From: an uncultured Paraburkholderia sp. | Lineage (GTDB): Bacteria; Pseudomonadota; Gammaproteobacteria; Burkholderiales; Burkholderiaceae | Reading direction: 5' to 3' | Assembly: GCA_940746715.1 (NCBI GenBank) | Contig: CALNWN010000009.1 | Span: 160,551 to 224,550, forward strand | DNA length: 64,000 nucleotides | Shown: positions 26,889 to 38,619 of the stretch, piece by piece | Numbering within the stretch: position 1 is the first letter of the stretch | How the letters are laid out: every line of letters starts with the position of its first letter | The notes under the pieces: model-generated | The model's input: the letters and a program-made list of their open reading frames with translations, nothing else | Database searches by the model: none | What the model was told of the DNA's origin: nothing | Position numbers and translations under genes: made by a program

Positions 26889-27305
26889 TTAGAAAGGCTT
26901 AATAACCACCAACGCAACCGCCGCCAGCATGCCCAGCACGGGCAGTTCGTTGAACATGCGATACCACTTGTGCGAGCGACGGTTCTCGCCGCGCTCGAAG
27001 GTCCGCAGCAGCACGCCGCAGTAGGCGTGATAGACGATAAGCAGCACCACCACGCCGACCTTCGCGTGAATCCAACCCTGACCGCTGCCGATTCCGACCA
27101 CGAGCCAAAGCCACAGTCCGCAAGCAAGCGCCGGCACCGCGACAAACGACATGAAACGGAACAGCTTGCGCGCCATGATCAGGAGACGCTTCACCGCGGC
27201 GGGTTCGGTTTCCATCGCCAGATTGACGAAAATGCGCGGCAAATAGAACAGGCTGGCAAACCAGGAAGCGATCAGAACGATGTGAAACGTCTTGATCCAG
27301 AGCAT
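26889..27305 (-). CDS. hemJ: protoporphyrinogen oxidase HemJ (CopD/YubB-like membrane protein)
   Basis: The 138-residue inner-membrane protein has four hydrophobic helices. FHIVLIASWFASLFYLPRIFV with its conserved His, and WIHAKVGVVVLL with its conserved Lys, match the HemJ family, which oxidises protoporphyrinogen IX in heme synthesis. The ATG at 27305 gives the family length and starts directly at the first helix. It is downstream of proA on the same strand, a common betaproteobacterial neighbourhood. A CopD-like copper role is the older annotation and less likely. Confidence 0.85.
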   Translation of the reverse strand: MLWIKTFHIVLIASWFASLFYLPRIFVNLAMETEPAAVKRLLIMARKLFRFMSFVAVPALACGLWLWLVVGIGSGQGWIHAKVGVVVLLIVYHAYCGVLLRTFERGENRRSHKWYRMFNELPVLGMLAAVALVVIKPF

Positions 27306-27453
27306 CGGGTGTCCTTGGGTGGTCGGCGAGTTGTTCTGAAGAGCGCCGGCGATGTTGCCGGCCCCGCAGCGCGGCGTGAAGTGACGCGGCGTCGCGGTCA
27401 GGAAAACGCGTAAGGCGCGGCCGCGTTGCACGGCCACGCCTGGCTTCATGCGC

Positions 27454-28725
27454 TTACTGGCGCCCTTCGCCATGCCCGAGCACGACATACTTCAGCGACG
27501 TCAAGCCTTCCAGGCCGACCGGACCGCGCGCGTGCAGCTTGTCGTTGGAGATGCCGATTTCGGCGCCGAGGCCGAACTCGAAGCCATCCGCGAAACGGGT
27601 CGAGGCGTTCACCATCACGCTTGCCGAATCCACCTCGCGCAGGAAGCGCATGGCGCGGTCGTGGTCTTCTGTGACGATCGCGTCGGTATGTTGCGAGCTG
27701 TAGGTTTTGATGTGCTCGATGGCCGCGTCCAGATCGTCCACCACCTTGATCGCGAGCACGGGCGCGAGGTATTCGGTGCGCCAGTCTTCTTCGGTCGCGT
27801 CGACGAGCGGACCGACGCCCGCGTCTGCCAGCACCGCTCGCGCCGCCGCGTCCACGCGCAGCTCGACATTCTTCTCGCGATACAGCTTGCCGAGCGGCGG
27901 CAACACGGCCGACACAATGCCGCGCGCGACGAGCAGCGTTTCCATCGTGTTGCAGGTGCCGTAGCGGTGCGTCTTCGCGTTGTCGCAGACGATCAGCGCC
28001 TTCGCGAGATCCGCGCGGTCGTCCACGTACACGTGGCAGATGCCGTCCAGATGCTTGATCATCGGCACGCGCGCTTCGTTCATGAGCCGCTCGATCAGGC
28101 TCTTGCCGCCGCGCGGCACGATCACGTCGACGTATTCGGTCATCGTAATCAGCTTGCCGACCGCGGCGCGGTCCGACGTGGCGACCACCTGCACCGCGTC
28201 TTGCGGCAAACCGGCTGCCTGCAGTCCTTCGCCGATCAGTCTTGCGAGCGCGGTATTGCATTCGAGCGCTTCCGAACCGCCGCGCAAAATGGTCGCGTTG
28301 CCCGACTTGAGGCACAGCTCGGCGGCGTCGATCGTCACGTTAGGACGCGATTCGTAGATGATGCCGATCACACCGAGCGGCACGCGCATCTGCCCAACCT
28401 GGATGCCGCTCGGCCGGAACTTCAGATTGCTGATTTCGCCGATTGGATCAGCGAGCGCGGCGACCTGGCGCAAGCCTTCGACCATTGTTTTGAGCGCTTT
28501 GTCCGACAAGGTCAAGCGGTCAATAAAAGCCGCGTCGTGGCCCTTCTCGCGCGCCCGCGCGACGTCGCGCGCGTTGGCTTCCTTGAGCAAGGCGGCGTCG
28601 CGCTCGATGCCCGCTGCGACCGCTGTCAGCGCGGCGTTTTTGGCAACCATCGATGCCCGCGCCATCGCACGCGATGCCTGGCGGGCGCGGCGGCCGAGGT
28701 CGGTCATGTACTGGTCGATATCCAT
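27454..28725 (-). CDS. proA: gamma-glutamyl phosphate reductase
   Basis: The 423-residue NADPH-dependent enzyme makes glutamate-5-semialdehyde in proline synthesis. It has the aldehyde-dehydrogenase fold, with the catalytic cysteine in RYGTCNTMETL near residue 256 and the PRGGKSLIERLM and STRFADGFEFGLGAEIGIS motifs. The ATG at 28725 (MDIDQYMTDLGRRAR) is preferred, with GAGAA six bases upstream; a start five codons earlier exists. It is preceded by holA and followed by hemJ. Confidence 0.96.
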   Translation of the reverse strand: MDIDQYMTDLGRRARQASRAMARASMVAKNAALTAVAAGIERDAALLKEANARDVARAREKGHDAAFIDRLTLSDKALKTMVEGLRQVAALADPIGEISNLKFRPSGIQVGQMRVPLGVIGIIYESRPNVTIDAAELCLKSGNATILRGGSEALECNTALARLIGEGLQAAGLPQDAVQVVATSDRAAVGKLITMTEYVDVIVPRGGKSLIERLMNEARVPMIKHLDGICHVYVDDRADLAKALIVCDNAKTHRYGTCNTMETLLVARGIVSAVLPPLGKLYREKNVELRVDAAARAVLADAGVGPLVDATEEDWRTEYLAPVLAIKVVDDLDAAIEHIKTYSSQHTDAIVTEDHDRAMRFLREVDSASVMVNASTRFADGFEFGLGAEIGISNDKLHARGPVGLEGLTSLKYVVLGHGEGRQ

Positions 28726-29005
28726 GGTGATTCTCGTCATGCCGCACCCGCCGACGAGCGGCGAACAGGCTGATTAACTGATTAGCAAAAGATGCAACGA
28801 TTGTAAGTCGGGCCGGGGCGCTTCGCTGGCGAGGGCGTGGGCGTCGTGCTTCACGCTTCGCGCGCTTGCTTGCGATAGCCGGAGGCTGTGGTGCTTCGTC
28901 GCCGCGCTGCGCGGGCTGGCGGTTTTGTGGCCAAGCTTCGCTCGACTTCCTGCCCTGCGGCCTCGCCGCCTCAAAACCCGCCGACGCCGGGCGCGGTCCT
29001 GCAAC

Positions 29006-30130
29006 TCACGCCGGCCTGCGCGCCGCCGCAGCAGCCGCCGCCCCGCTCCGAGGTCGCGCCGGCGGCACAGCTGACGTCTTCGGCGACGCCACCGCCATCG
29101 CGAGCTCAAAGAGTCCGTCCCACGGATCAGGCGGCGGATCGTTGCGATGATTGCCCGGCGTGCCGCCCGACAAACCCTTCACCTGCCGATCCAGCCGTGC
29201 CGCCAACGCCAGCGCTTTTTCCAGCGCCGACTCGGTGACACGCGACAAAGCCGGCCCGATCAAGCGCTCGCGCGGACCCCACACGCGATTTTCGCGCACC
29301 AGCATGGCAAGCGGCTTGCCGGCCGCGACGCCGCGCTTGATGCGCAAGAGCGTGCGCAATTCCTCGACGACGGCCCACAGCACCAGCACCGCCGCCTCGC
29401 CTTCGCCTTTCAGACCGTCGATCATGCGCGACAGGCGGCCGACGTCGCCGGCCAGCATCGCCTCATTGAGCTTGAACACGTCGTAGCGCGCGACGTTCAG
29501 CACGGCGTCGTGAATCTGTTCGAAGCTCAACGAACCTGCCGGATAGAGCAACCCGAGCTTCTGAATTTCCTGATGCGCGGCGAGCAGGTTGCCTTCCACA
29601 CGCTCCGCGATAAACGCGAGCGCGCGCCGCCCTTCCTCGCCTGCGGCCACGCGCTGGCCCTGCGCCGCGAGCCGCTGGCCGACCCAGTTCGGCAGTTGCG
29701 CGTGCTCGACCGGATCGATTTTCAAGGCGACGCCCGCGTCGGCGAGCGCCGTGAACCACGCCGACTTCTGCGTGGCTGCATCGAGCCGCGGCAGCGTGAT
29801 CATGGTGAGCACGTCGTCATTGACGGAGCCCGCGAGCGCCTTGAGCGCGTCCGCGCCTTCCTTGCCGGGCTTGCCCGACGGAATGCGCAGTTCGACCAGT
29901 TGCCGGTCGCCGAAGAGCGACATCGACTGACTCGCGCCCAGGAGCGAACTCCAGTCGAAACTGCGCTCCACGGTGAACACCGAGCGGTCCGTAAAGCCGG
30001 CCGCGCGCGCCGCCGCGCGAATGCGGTCGCACGCTTCCTGCGCGAGCAGGTGCTCGTCGCCGTACACGACATACAGTCCGGCGAGTCCCTTGGCGAGATG
30101 CGCTTCGAGCGCGTCAAGTCGCAGTTGCAT
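29006..30130 (-). CDS. holA: DNA polymerase III subunit delta
   Basis: The 374-residue clamp-loader subunit opens the beta sliding clamp. MQLRLDALEAHLAKGLAGL and YVVYGDEHLLAQEACD are the usual N terminus. FGDRQLVELRIPSGKPGKEG and AVVEELRTLLRIKRG fit domains I and III. The last ~25 residues form an Ala/Pro/Arg tail after the normal end (LFELAMAVA), common in Burkholderia. It is between lptE and proA in the conserved leuS-lptE-holA order. Confidence 0.95.
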   Translation of the reverse strand: MQLRLDALEAHLAKGLAGLYVVYGDEHLLAQEACDRIRAAARAAGFTDRSVFTVERSFDWSSLLGASQSMSLFGDRQLVELRIPSGKPGKEGADALKALAGSVNDDVLTMITLPRLDAATQKSAWFTALADAGVALKIDPVEHAQLPNWVGQRLAAQGQRVAAGEEGRRALAFIAERVEGNLLAAHQEIQKLGLLYPAGSLSFEQIHDAVLNVARYDVFKLNEAMLAGDVGRLSRMIDGLKGEGEAAVLVLWAVVEELRTLLRIKRGVAAGKPLAMLVRENRVWGPRERLIGPALSRVTESALEKALALAARLDRQVKGLSGGTPGNHRNDPPPDPWDGLFELAMAVASPKTSAVPPARPRSGAAAAAAARRPA

Positions 30131-30167
30131 GGCTACGTGTGTCTCTGATCCGATCGACGCGCGACGC

Positions 30168-30719
30168 TCACAGCGGCGGCGGCAACGGCGCGCGCGGCGC
30201 GACGCCCGGCACCTGCTCGCCCGGCGCAGGATGCAGCGAACGCACGCGCGACAGACGCCGCGTGAGCTGGTCGATTGCGTCGTTTTCCATGTCGGCGAAA
30301 AGAATGTCCGACTCAGCCGTTTTAGCCTGCGAGTAACGGTCGCTGTAGGTCATCGCCCGGTTCAGCGCGATCACGCTCGGCGGGATCAGAACCGTGCCGT
30401 CCTTGCCGACGAGCGTGTAGTTCATGTTCAGATTCAATTGATATTCGGCGACGACACCCAGTGAATTCAGCGTGAGCGTGCTCGTGCCGCGCGCTTCGGT
30501 GATCTGCAAGGTCGCGTCCGCGTTCGCCACCGACGTCACCACCACCGTGTCGCTGCCGCCTTGCACGATGCGCGCGAGCCGCGCGCTCGCCGCCGCCGAG
30601 CCGCCAGCGATGAAGAGGCGCTTGAAGGCATAGTCCTGCTGGCCGCGCAGCTGGAAGCCGCACGCGGACAACATCAATACGCTGCAAGCCAGCGTTACAA
30701 AAAACGATCTGCGAGTCAC
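30168..30719 (-). CDS. lptE: LPS-assembly lipoprotein LptE
   Basis: The 183-residue outer-membrane lipoprotein plugs the LptD barrel during LPS export. A signal peptide with the lipobox LSAC puts the lipidated residue at Cys20, followed by the family start GFQLRGQ. YQLNLNMNYTLVGKDG fits the beta-sheet core. Length is normal. It lies between leuS and holA, the conserved proteobacterial position. Confidence 0.94.
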   Translation of the reverse strand: MTRRSFFVTLACSVLMLSACGFQLRGQQDYAFKRLFIAGGSAAASARLARIVQGGSDTVVVTSVANADATLQITEARGTSTLTLNSLGVVAEYQLNLNMNYTLVGKDGTVLIPPSVIALNRAMTYSDRYSQAKTAESDILFADMENDAIDQLTRRLSRVRSLHPAPGEQVPGVAPRAPLPPPL

Positions 30720-30809
30720 ATTGGCTCCTGGTTCGCAGTGGATTCCCGGCGCGTGGCACGCGCCGCCGCGCGAGGCGGCGCCATACCTGCCGGAGGTATG
30801 GCAACGTGG

Positions 30810-33401
<2,592 letters not shown>

Positions 33402-33553
33402 GGTGTGATGGGATCGCTGGGTTCGGTGCTTTCGCACCGGCCGCTATGCTGCTTTGGTGCTTTTGCTGGATGAAATGGCGTCGTTTCCCCTTCTGCGGGG
33501 AAAAGGGCTGATTATACCGTTCGCAGACCGCTGCGCCGCGCTCGGAGCGCCGC

Positions 33554-33852
33554 CTACTGCTTCGGGGCGGGCGGCGGGTCCGTCACGAAACCGATGCGCT
33601 CCAGACCGACCTGCTGCGCGGCGCCCATGACCTGTGCGCGATCACCTCGTAGCGGGTATTGCGCTCGGCGTGCAGGTGGATTTCTGGCTGTCCGGCGGTT
33701 GTGGTTTCGTCGGTCGCTGTGATTGCGGTGTTGGCCGCAGCGGCTGTAGATGCTGTGCCGGCGGCGCCGGTCTTGGCGGCTTGCGCGAAGCGCGCGCATC
33801 TGCTCGAGTGTGATCGGCGCGCCGTTCCAGTAGAGCTTGCCGGCGGCGTCAA
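33554..33852 (-). pseudogene. ExbD/TolR C-terminal remnant, fused to exbB
   Basis: The segment IDAAGKLYWNGAPITLEQM, then RFAQAAKTG..., then QPEIHLHAERNTRYEVIA and QVMGAAQQVGLERIGFVTDP is the periplasmic part of an ExbD/TolR protein. The start and the single membrane helix are missing because the sequence joins exbB directly at 33852/33853. Two further shifts are present: extra GC near 33795 and a CA duplication near 33628. As read, no functional ExbD is made. Confidence 0.8.
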
Positions 33853-34290
33853 TACGGTGCCGAGCAGCCCGACGAAAGGCGCCGTGCTGCCGACTGAAGC
33901 CAGCAGCACCTGACCGAATTCCAGCCGCCGTTGCGACGCATTGAGCGCCTGGCGCAGCGCTCTGAACACGCGTTCGCCGCGCTCCACGCGCGCGAGCAAC
34001 GCGCCGGGAATATCCACCTCGGCGGCATGGAGCGCCGCTTCGGCGAGCGGCGCAAAGACGCGCTCGCGGTCGGCACGCTTCAACGCGGCGACGCCTTCCG
34101 CAAGCGTCGGCGCCTGCCAAAAGCGTGCGACGGCGCGGGCGCCCTGACGTTTGGCGCGCACCAGCACCCAACTCTTGACGATCAGAAAGCACCAGCTCGC
34201 AATCGACATTGCCAGCAGCACATAAGCGACGCCATGCGTGATCGCGTCGCTCGTTTGCAGGTAATGGATGATGCCGCTGCCGCCTGCCAT
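33853..34290 (-). pseudogene. ExbB/TolQ/MotA-family N-terminal remnant
   Basis: From MAGGSGIIHYLQTSDAITHG to FVGLLGTV this is the first ~146 residues of an ExbB-type proton channel, with the first membrane helix (YVLLAMSIASWCFLIVKSW) and the start of the conserved STAPFVGLLGTV helix. The sequence then joins ExbD coding sequence in another frame. A deletion of roughly 0.4-0.5 kb would remove the end of exbB and the start of exbD. In relatives the pair lies between dapB and leuS and energises outer-membrane receptors. Confidence 0.82.
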
Positions 34291-34330
34291 CTGACCTCGC
34301 CTGAAGAAAATTCGCCTTGGCCTGCTTTGC

Positions 34331-35128
34331 TTAGCGCAGGCCGAGCACGTCCTGCATGTCGAAGAAACCGGTTTCGTGGCCTTCGAGGAAACGCACCGCA
34401 CGAAGCGCGCCCTGCGCGTACGACAGACGGCTCACCGATTTGTGCGTGATTTCGATGCGCTCGCCGATGCCCGCGAACAGCACCGTATGGTCGCCGACGA
34501 TATCGCCGCCGCGAATCGCCGAAAAACCGATGGTGGACGGATCGCGTTCGCCCGTCACGCCTTCGCGGCTGTAGACCGCGCAGTCGTCGAGATTGCGGCC
34601 GAGCGCATTGGCGATCACCTCGCCCATGGTGAGCGCGGTGCCCGACGGCGCGTCGACTTTGTGACGGTGATGCGCCTCGATAATCTCGATGTCGTAGCCG
34701 GTGGCGAAATGCTTTGCCGCGAATTCCAGCAGCTTCAGCGTGACATTGACGCCCACGCTCATATTCGACGCGAACATGATCGCGATCTTGTCCGCCGCCG
34801 CCCGCAATTGCGCTTTCTGCGCGTTGTCGAAGCCGGTCGTGCCGATCACCATTTTCACGTTGTGGCGCTGCGCGGCTTCGAGATGCATCAGCGTGCCTTC
34901 GGGGCGCGTGAAGTCGATCAGGTAGTCGGACTCGGCGAACACACGTTCGATGTCGTCCGTCAGCGCGACGCCCGTCTGTTTGCCGAGAAAAGCGCCGGCG
35001 TCCTGGCCGAGCTGCGGGGAGCCCGCACGGTCGAGCGCGCCGGACAGCGTGGCGTCGGAATCGTTAAGAACGGTTTCGATGAGCATGCGGCCCATACGGC
35101 CCGATGCGCCAGCAATCGCAATTTTCAT
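34331..35128 (-). CDS. dapB: 4-hydroxy-tetrahydrodipicolinate reductase
   Basis: The 265-residue enzyme makes tetrahydrodipicolinate for lysine and diaminopimelate. The NAD(P) motif GASGRMG is at residues 7-13 and the catalytic EAHHRHKVDAPSGTAL segment near residue 160, with the His and Lys of the family. The start at 35128 (MKIAIAGASG) is standard; the open frame upstream is not coding. It is downstream of bamE on the same strand. Confidence 0.96.
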   Translation of the reverse strand: MKIAIAGASGRMGRMLIETVLNDSDATLSGALDRAGSPQLGQDAGAFLGKQTGVALTDDIERVFAESDYLIDFTRPEGTLMHLEAAQRHNVKMVIGTTGFDNAQKAQLRAAADKIAIMFASNMSVGVNVTLKLLEFAAKHFATGYDIEIIEAHHRHKVDAPSGTALTMGEVIANALGRNLDDCAVYSREGVTGERDPSTIGFSAIRGGDIVGDHTVLFAGIGERIEITHKSVSRLSYAQGALRAVRFLEGHETGFFDMQDVLGLR

Positions 35129-35237
35129 GGCTACGAGGGTTCGGAAGAACAGCCCGGCAAGGGCGGGCAAAAGCGGCGGCGGGCAGCACGCCCTCGCGCC
35201 GCGCATGACTGAAACAGCAGAGAACCGGACGGCGAGA

Positions 35238-35600
35238 TTACTGGCTCGTTCCCGACGTGGACGGCGCGGTGAGCGGCGCGTTGTACGTCGGGCCGTTGCC
35301 GCCTTGCGACGAACCCGTGGGCCCGACTGGATTGTCTTGCGCCGACGGCGACGGTGGCGGCGGACGGTGGAACTGGAACTGCGGCTGCCCGGCGGACGTC
35401 GGGCCTTGCGACGGCACGCCGCCGGCGTTGGCCGTGGTCGCCGTGGAACGCACCGACGACGGCGTGTTGCGCGAAGGCGCCTGCACCGCATTCGTCGCAC
35501 GATTGGCGGCCTGCGCGGCTTCCGCGTTCGGGTCGGTGGACGGCGCGGCAACAGCGGCTGCACCCTCGACGGACGGCGAACGCGCGGTGTCCACGGTCAC
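35238..35600 (-). other. out-of-frame low-complexity tail of bamE
   Basis: About 120 codons in a different frame from bamE encode a Pro/Ala/Gln/Thr-rich tail (for example PPPPSPSAQDNP). They continue the bamE reading if one GC is removed near 35637-35645. Burkholderia BamE proteins often carry such a C-terminal extension, so I read this as the displaced tail and not a separate gene. Confidence 0.65.
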
Positions 35601-36073
35601 CGGCGCCGAGGCCGCAGCGGCCGGCGCGCTGGTAGCCGCGCCGCGGCGCTCGCCGCAACCGGCACCGCCGCCTTCTTGCCGCGCTTGTCGCCGTCGATCT
35701 CGGCCAGCAGTTCGAGGTTGGACGGCAGATCCTCACCGCCGCTCCAGCTCGCGACGCGGTCACCCGCGAACATCACGACGAAATCGCGCTGCTGCACGAC
35801 GTTGGTCGAGCCGCGCTTGAAATAGAACACGTAATCCCAGCGGTCCGCGTGGAACATGTCGGTGAGAAGCGGCGTGCCGAGCAACTGACGCACTTGGGCG
35901 CGCGACATACCCACCTGCATTTGCGCAGCGGCTTCTTTCGAAACGAAATTGCCTTGCACAACGGTAATCCGGTACGGCGTGATGCTTTGAGCAATCCGCT
36001 GCGTAAGGCTGTCGTACGTGGAACATCCTGCGAGAATCGCGACAGCCGCAACAGCGATCAAGGTACCACGCAT
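35597..36073 (-). CDS. bamE: outer-membrane assembly lipoprotein BamE (OmlA/SmpA)
   Basis: This lipoprotein of the BAM complex helps insert outer-membrane proteins. The start at 36073 follows GGGGGAG. The signal peptide MRGTLIAVAAVAILAGC places the lipidated Cys at residue 17. The BamE core is intact: QGNFVSKEAAAQMQVGMSRAQVRQLLGTP and RWDYVFYFKRG. As read it ends after 158 residues because a GC duplication shifts the frame in the alanine-rich tail. The essential domain is complete. It is divergent from fur, an arrangement conserved as omlA-fur in many proteobacteria. Confidence 0.93.
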   Translation of the reverse strand: MRGTLIAVAAVAILAGCSTYDSLTQRIAQSITPYRITVVQGNFVSKEAAAQMQVGMSRAQVRQLLGTPLLTDMFHADRWDYVFYFKRGSTNVVQQRDFVVMFAGDRVASWSGGEDLPSNLELLAEIDGDKRGKKAAVPVAASAAARLPARRPLRPRRR

Positions 36074-36231
36074 GCGGCTCCCCCGGTAGATCAGTTGAGA
36101 TTTTGAAATCATTTCACTCACCGTGCGGGCCCGCTGACGAGCCGCGCGAGTTTCATTCCATCGAAGATGACCAGAACGGCAAAAACACATTATTATGAGA
36201 GCCTAGCATTGTACTCTAGGGATCCCTTGTC

Positions 36232-36660
36232 ATGACCAATCCAACCGATCTCAAGAATATCGGGCTCAAGGCGACCCTTCCGCGCCTCAAAATCCTTGAG
36301 ATTTTTCAGCACAGCCCGGTCCGTCACCTGACGGCCGAAGACGTGTACCGCAACCTCCTGCACGAGGAGCTCGATATCGGTCTCGCCACCGTTTATCGCG
36401 TGCTGACGCAGTTCGAGCAGGCCGGCCTGCTGTCGCGCAGCAACTTCGAATCGGGCAAGGCGGTGTTCGAACTGAACGAAGGGTCGCATCACGACCATCT
36501 GGTGTGCCTCGACTGCGGGCTCGTCGAGGAATTTTTCGACTCCGAGATCGAGAACCGTCAGCAGTCCATCGCGAAGGAACGCGGCTTCAAGCTGCAGGAA
36601 CACGCGTTGGCGCTGTACGGCGTCTGCACGAAGGAAAATTGCCCGCATCGCAAGCATTGA
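36232..36660 (+). CDS. fur: ferric uptake regulator
   Basis: The 142-residue iron-responsive repressor has an N-terminal winged helix (residues 10-83, with LATVYRVLTQFEQAGLL as recognition region). Its metal-binding dimer domain carries HHDH at 86-89, Cys92/Cys95 and Cys132/Cys137. It is divergent from bamE with 158 bases between starts, and the shared region is the likely place of autoregulation. A strong terminator follows. Confidence 0.97.
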   Translation: MTNPTDLKNIGLKATLPRLKILEIFQHSPVRHLTAEDVYRNLLHEELDIGLATVYRVLTQFEQAGLLSRSNFESGKAVFELNEGSHHDHLVCLDCGLVEEFFDSEIENRQQSIAKERGFKLQEHALALYGVCTKENCPHRKH

Positions 36661-36711
36661 CGCGGCGGCAGCCGTGTCGGGGGGCGCGGTCGCAAGGTGA
36701 GCAGTGAGCAG

Positions 36712-36752
36712 AAAATGGCCCGGCCGGGTGAAATCGGCCGGGCCATTTTTTT
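36712..36752 (+). terminator. terminator after fur
   Basis: AAAATGGCCCGGCCG (36712-36726) pairs with CGGCCGGGCCATTTT (36735-36749) in a 15-bp stem with an eight-base loop, followed by three more T. Confidence 0.85.
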
Positions 36753-36822
36753 GTTGGACGGCTCTTGTGGGACAGCTTCTGGTTGAACAGCAGCGGCGCA
36801 GCAGTGGAGCTTGCCGGAGCGC

Positions 36823-36880
36823 CGCTTCGTTGCGCTTTATCCCGCTTCTTTGCGCTTCTTTGCGCTTCGTTCCGCTTGCC
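36823..36880. repeat. six-copy 10-bp tandem repeat after allA
   Basis: The unit CGCTTctTTG recurs about six times with small changes at a strict 10-base period, ending 12 bases before the allA stop codon. It is not part of any supported gene. Confidence 0.7.
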
Positions 36881-36891
36881 TGCTGCCGCGT

Positions 36892-37449
36892 TTACGCCGC
36901 TATCTCCGCGCTTGCCACGCGGTCCGGAAACGTCTCCGGAAGCGCGAGTCGCAACGGCTGCGGCAAGTCCTGCTCGTCGCAGTTGTGCTGTTCTCCGCCG
37001 CGGTCGACCACCAGAAAATCGCTCACGCGGTCGAGCGCGAGGAGCGGATGATGCCAGACGCCCTTCGCATAATTGACGCCCTGCCAGGCGTCGGTCCAGA
37101 AGCCGCGCAACTGCGTGGCATCCAGCTCGCCGGCCGGCGCCACGACGATCAGATACCGGCATGGCGTCAAGGGAATGAACGCCTGGCTGCCAAGCGGGTG
37201 CCGCTCCATCATCGTAATGTCGACTGGCAGCGCGTGCGGCTGCGCGCGGAACAGGTTGATGAGCGGCCGGCCGCCGTCGTCCGTCACGTCGACGCACGCG
37301 AGGTCGTGATAGCGCTCGGTCGTGCCGCCGTTGATCGGGAAATGACGCGCGCCGTCGAGCTCGATCACGTCGCCGAACGGGGCGAACGCCTCGCGCGTGA
37401 GACGCTGCAGCCGCAACGTGCCCGGCAATGTCGCTTCTGATGTCTTCAT
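36892..37449 (-). CDS. allA: ureidoglycolate lyase
   Basis: The 185-residue cupin-like enzyme splits ureidoglycolate to glyoxylate and urea at the end of allantoin catabolism. FPINGGTTERYHDLA, MMERHPLGSQAFIPL and KGVWHHPLLAL are family motifs. It follows allantoicase by 11 bases, so the two make a two-step allantoate-to-glyoxylate module. The enzyme is complete with no oddities, unlike its partner. Confidence 0.92.
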   Translation of the reverse strand: MKTSEATLPGTLRLQRLTREAFAPFGDVIELDGARHFPINGGTTERYHDLACVDVTDDGGRPLINLFRAQPHALPVDITMMERHPLGSQAFIPLTPCRYLIVVAPAGELDATQLRGFWTDAWQGVNYAKGVWHHPLLALDRVSDFLVVDRGGEQHNCDEQDLPQPLRLALPETFPDRVASAEIAA

Positions 37450-37460
37450 GCGACGCTCCG

Positions 37461-38472
37461 TTATGCGAGCTCGCCCCAGAGGCGCAGCCGCGACACGCCG
37501 CCATCGGGGAAGATATTGAAACGCACGTGCGTGACGGGGCCAAGCGACGCGAGGCCGTCCGCGAACGTGTGGACGTGGTCCATCTGCAGCTTCTGCTCGT
37601 CGAGCAGCACGGGCCAGAACATGGCCTGCGTGACGAGCGAGTCGTCCGTGCCGCCGGGGACGCGCGCCGCCTGCAGCGAGCAGCGATCCGGGAAATTGCC
37701 CTTGAAATGGGCGGTATCCACTTCGATCTTGCGGACCACGCCTGGCCGCGCGAGCGCGACGATCGCCCAGTCGTTGCCCGGCTCGCGGCGGCGCCGCGTT
37801 TCCCAGCCGTCGCCCATGTTGACACCGCGGCCGGGCATCAGCATCTGCGAAGCGGGGCCTAAATGCTGATTGTTGGCGGCGACCAGATACGCGCCGTTTT
37901 CAATCGCCGCGAGGTCGAGCAGCGTGCCCGCGCTCGACGCGCTCCCAGTCGCGCTTCGGCTGCCCATAAACACGCAGACGCGCGAGGCCGCCGTCCGGAT
38001 ACAGATTCACGCGCACGTGCGTGAAGGCGCGCGCGTCGTTCACTTCAACGTAGTGGTGCTGGTTGCCCTGCAGCGTCGTCGCGGGCACGAGCGTTTGCCA
38101 GGCGGCGTCATCGGGCGGCACGTCGCCCTCCACGTGACAGGCGTCGATCGACGCCGCCGGCGGGAAGTTGCCGGTGAAGTGGCTCGTGTCGAGATCGACG
38201 CCATGCACGACGCCCGGCCGCGCGAGCCGGATCACGCAGTGATCGTGGCCGCTCGTGCGCTTGCGCCGGGTTTCCCAGCCGTCCATCCATTTGCCGTGGT
38301 CGTCGTATTTGCCGGGGATGAACACCGCCGGCTGCGGGTCGAGCATGCGCTCTTTCGGCGCGAAGAATTCGTCGCTCGCGAAGAGCGCTTTTGCGCCGAG
38401 CCGCGGATCGGCGAGATTCATGTGGCGACGAGTGAATGCGGGAACGTTCGGGTCGAGGATCGGATTAGCCAT
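37461..38472 (-). pseudogene. alc: allantoicase, one-base frameshift between its two domains
   Basis: Allantoicase (about 336 residues) hydrolyses allantoate to ureidoglycolate and urea. It is built of two similar jelly-roll domains, both visible. Each contains a DGWETRR motif (residues ~65 and ~222) and an FTHVRVN- or VTHVRFN-type strand with a following PDGG. The frame shifts by one base near 37936, after PKRDWERV, where one extra G separates it from AGTLLDLAAIENG. Removing it restores full length. The upstream start MANPILDPNVPAF is normal. Confidence 0.88.
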
Positions 38473-38619
38473 GGTTTGGAGTCAAGCGACGAAAGGTTGG
38501 GGATGCGTCGGGGCGGGTCGCGCCAGCCGTGCGGGGCCGCGGTTCACAAGGGCCGCGCCGGGCGCAGGCAACATGCGAGGCGGACGCGAGAAGCACCCGC
38601 GCGCCCGCTCACGCCGTCC

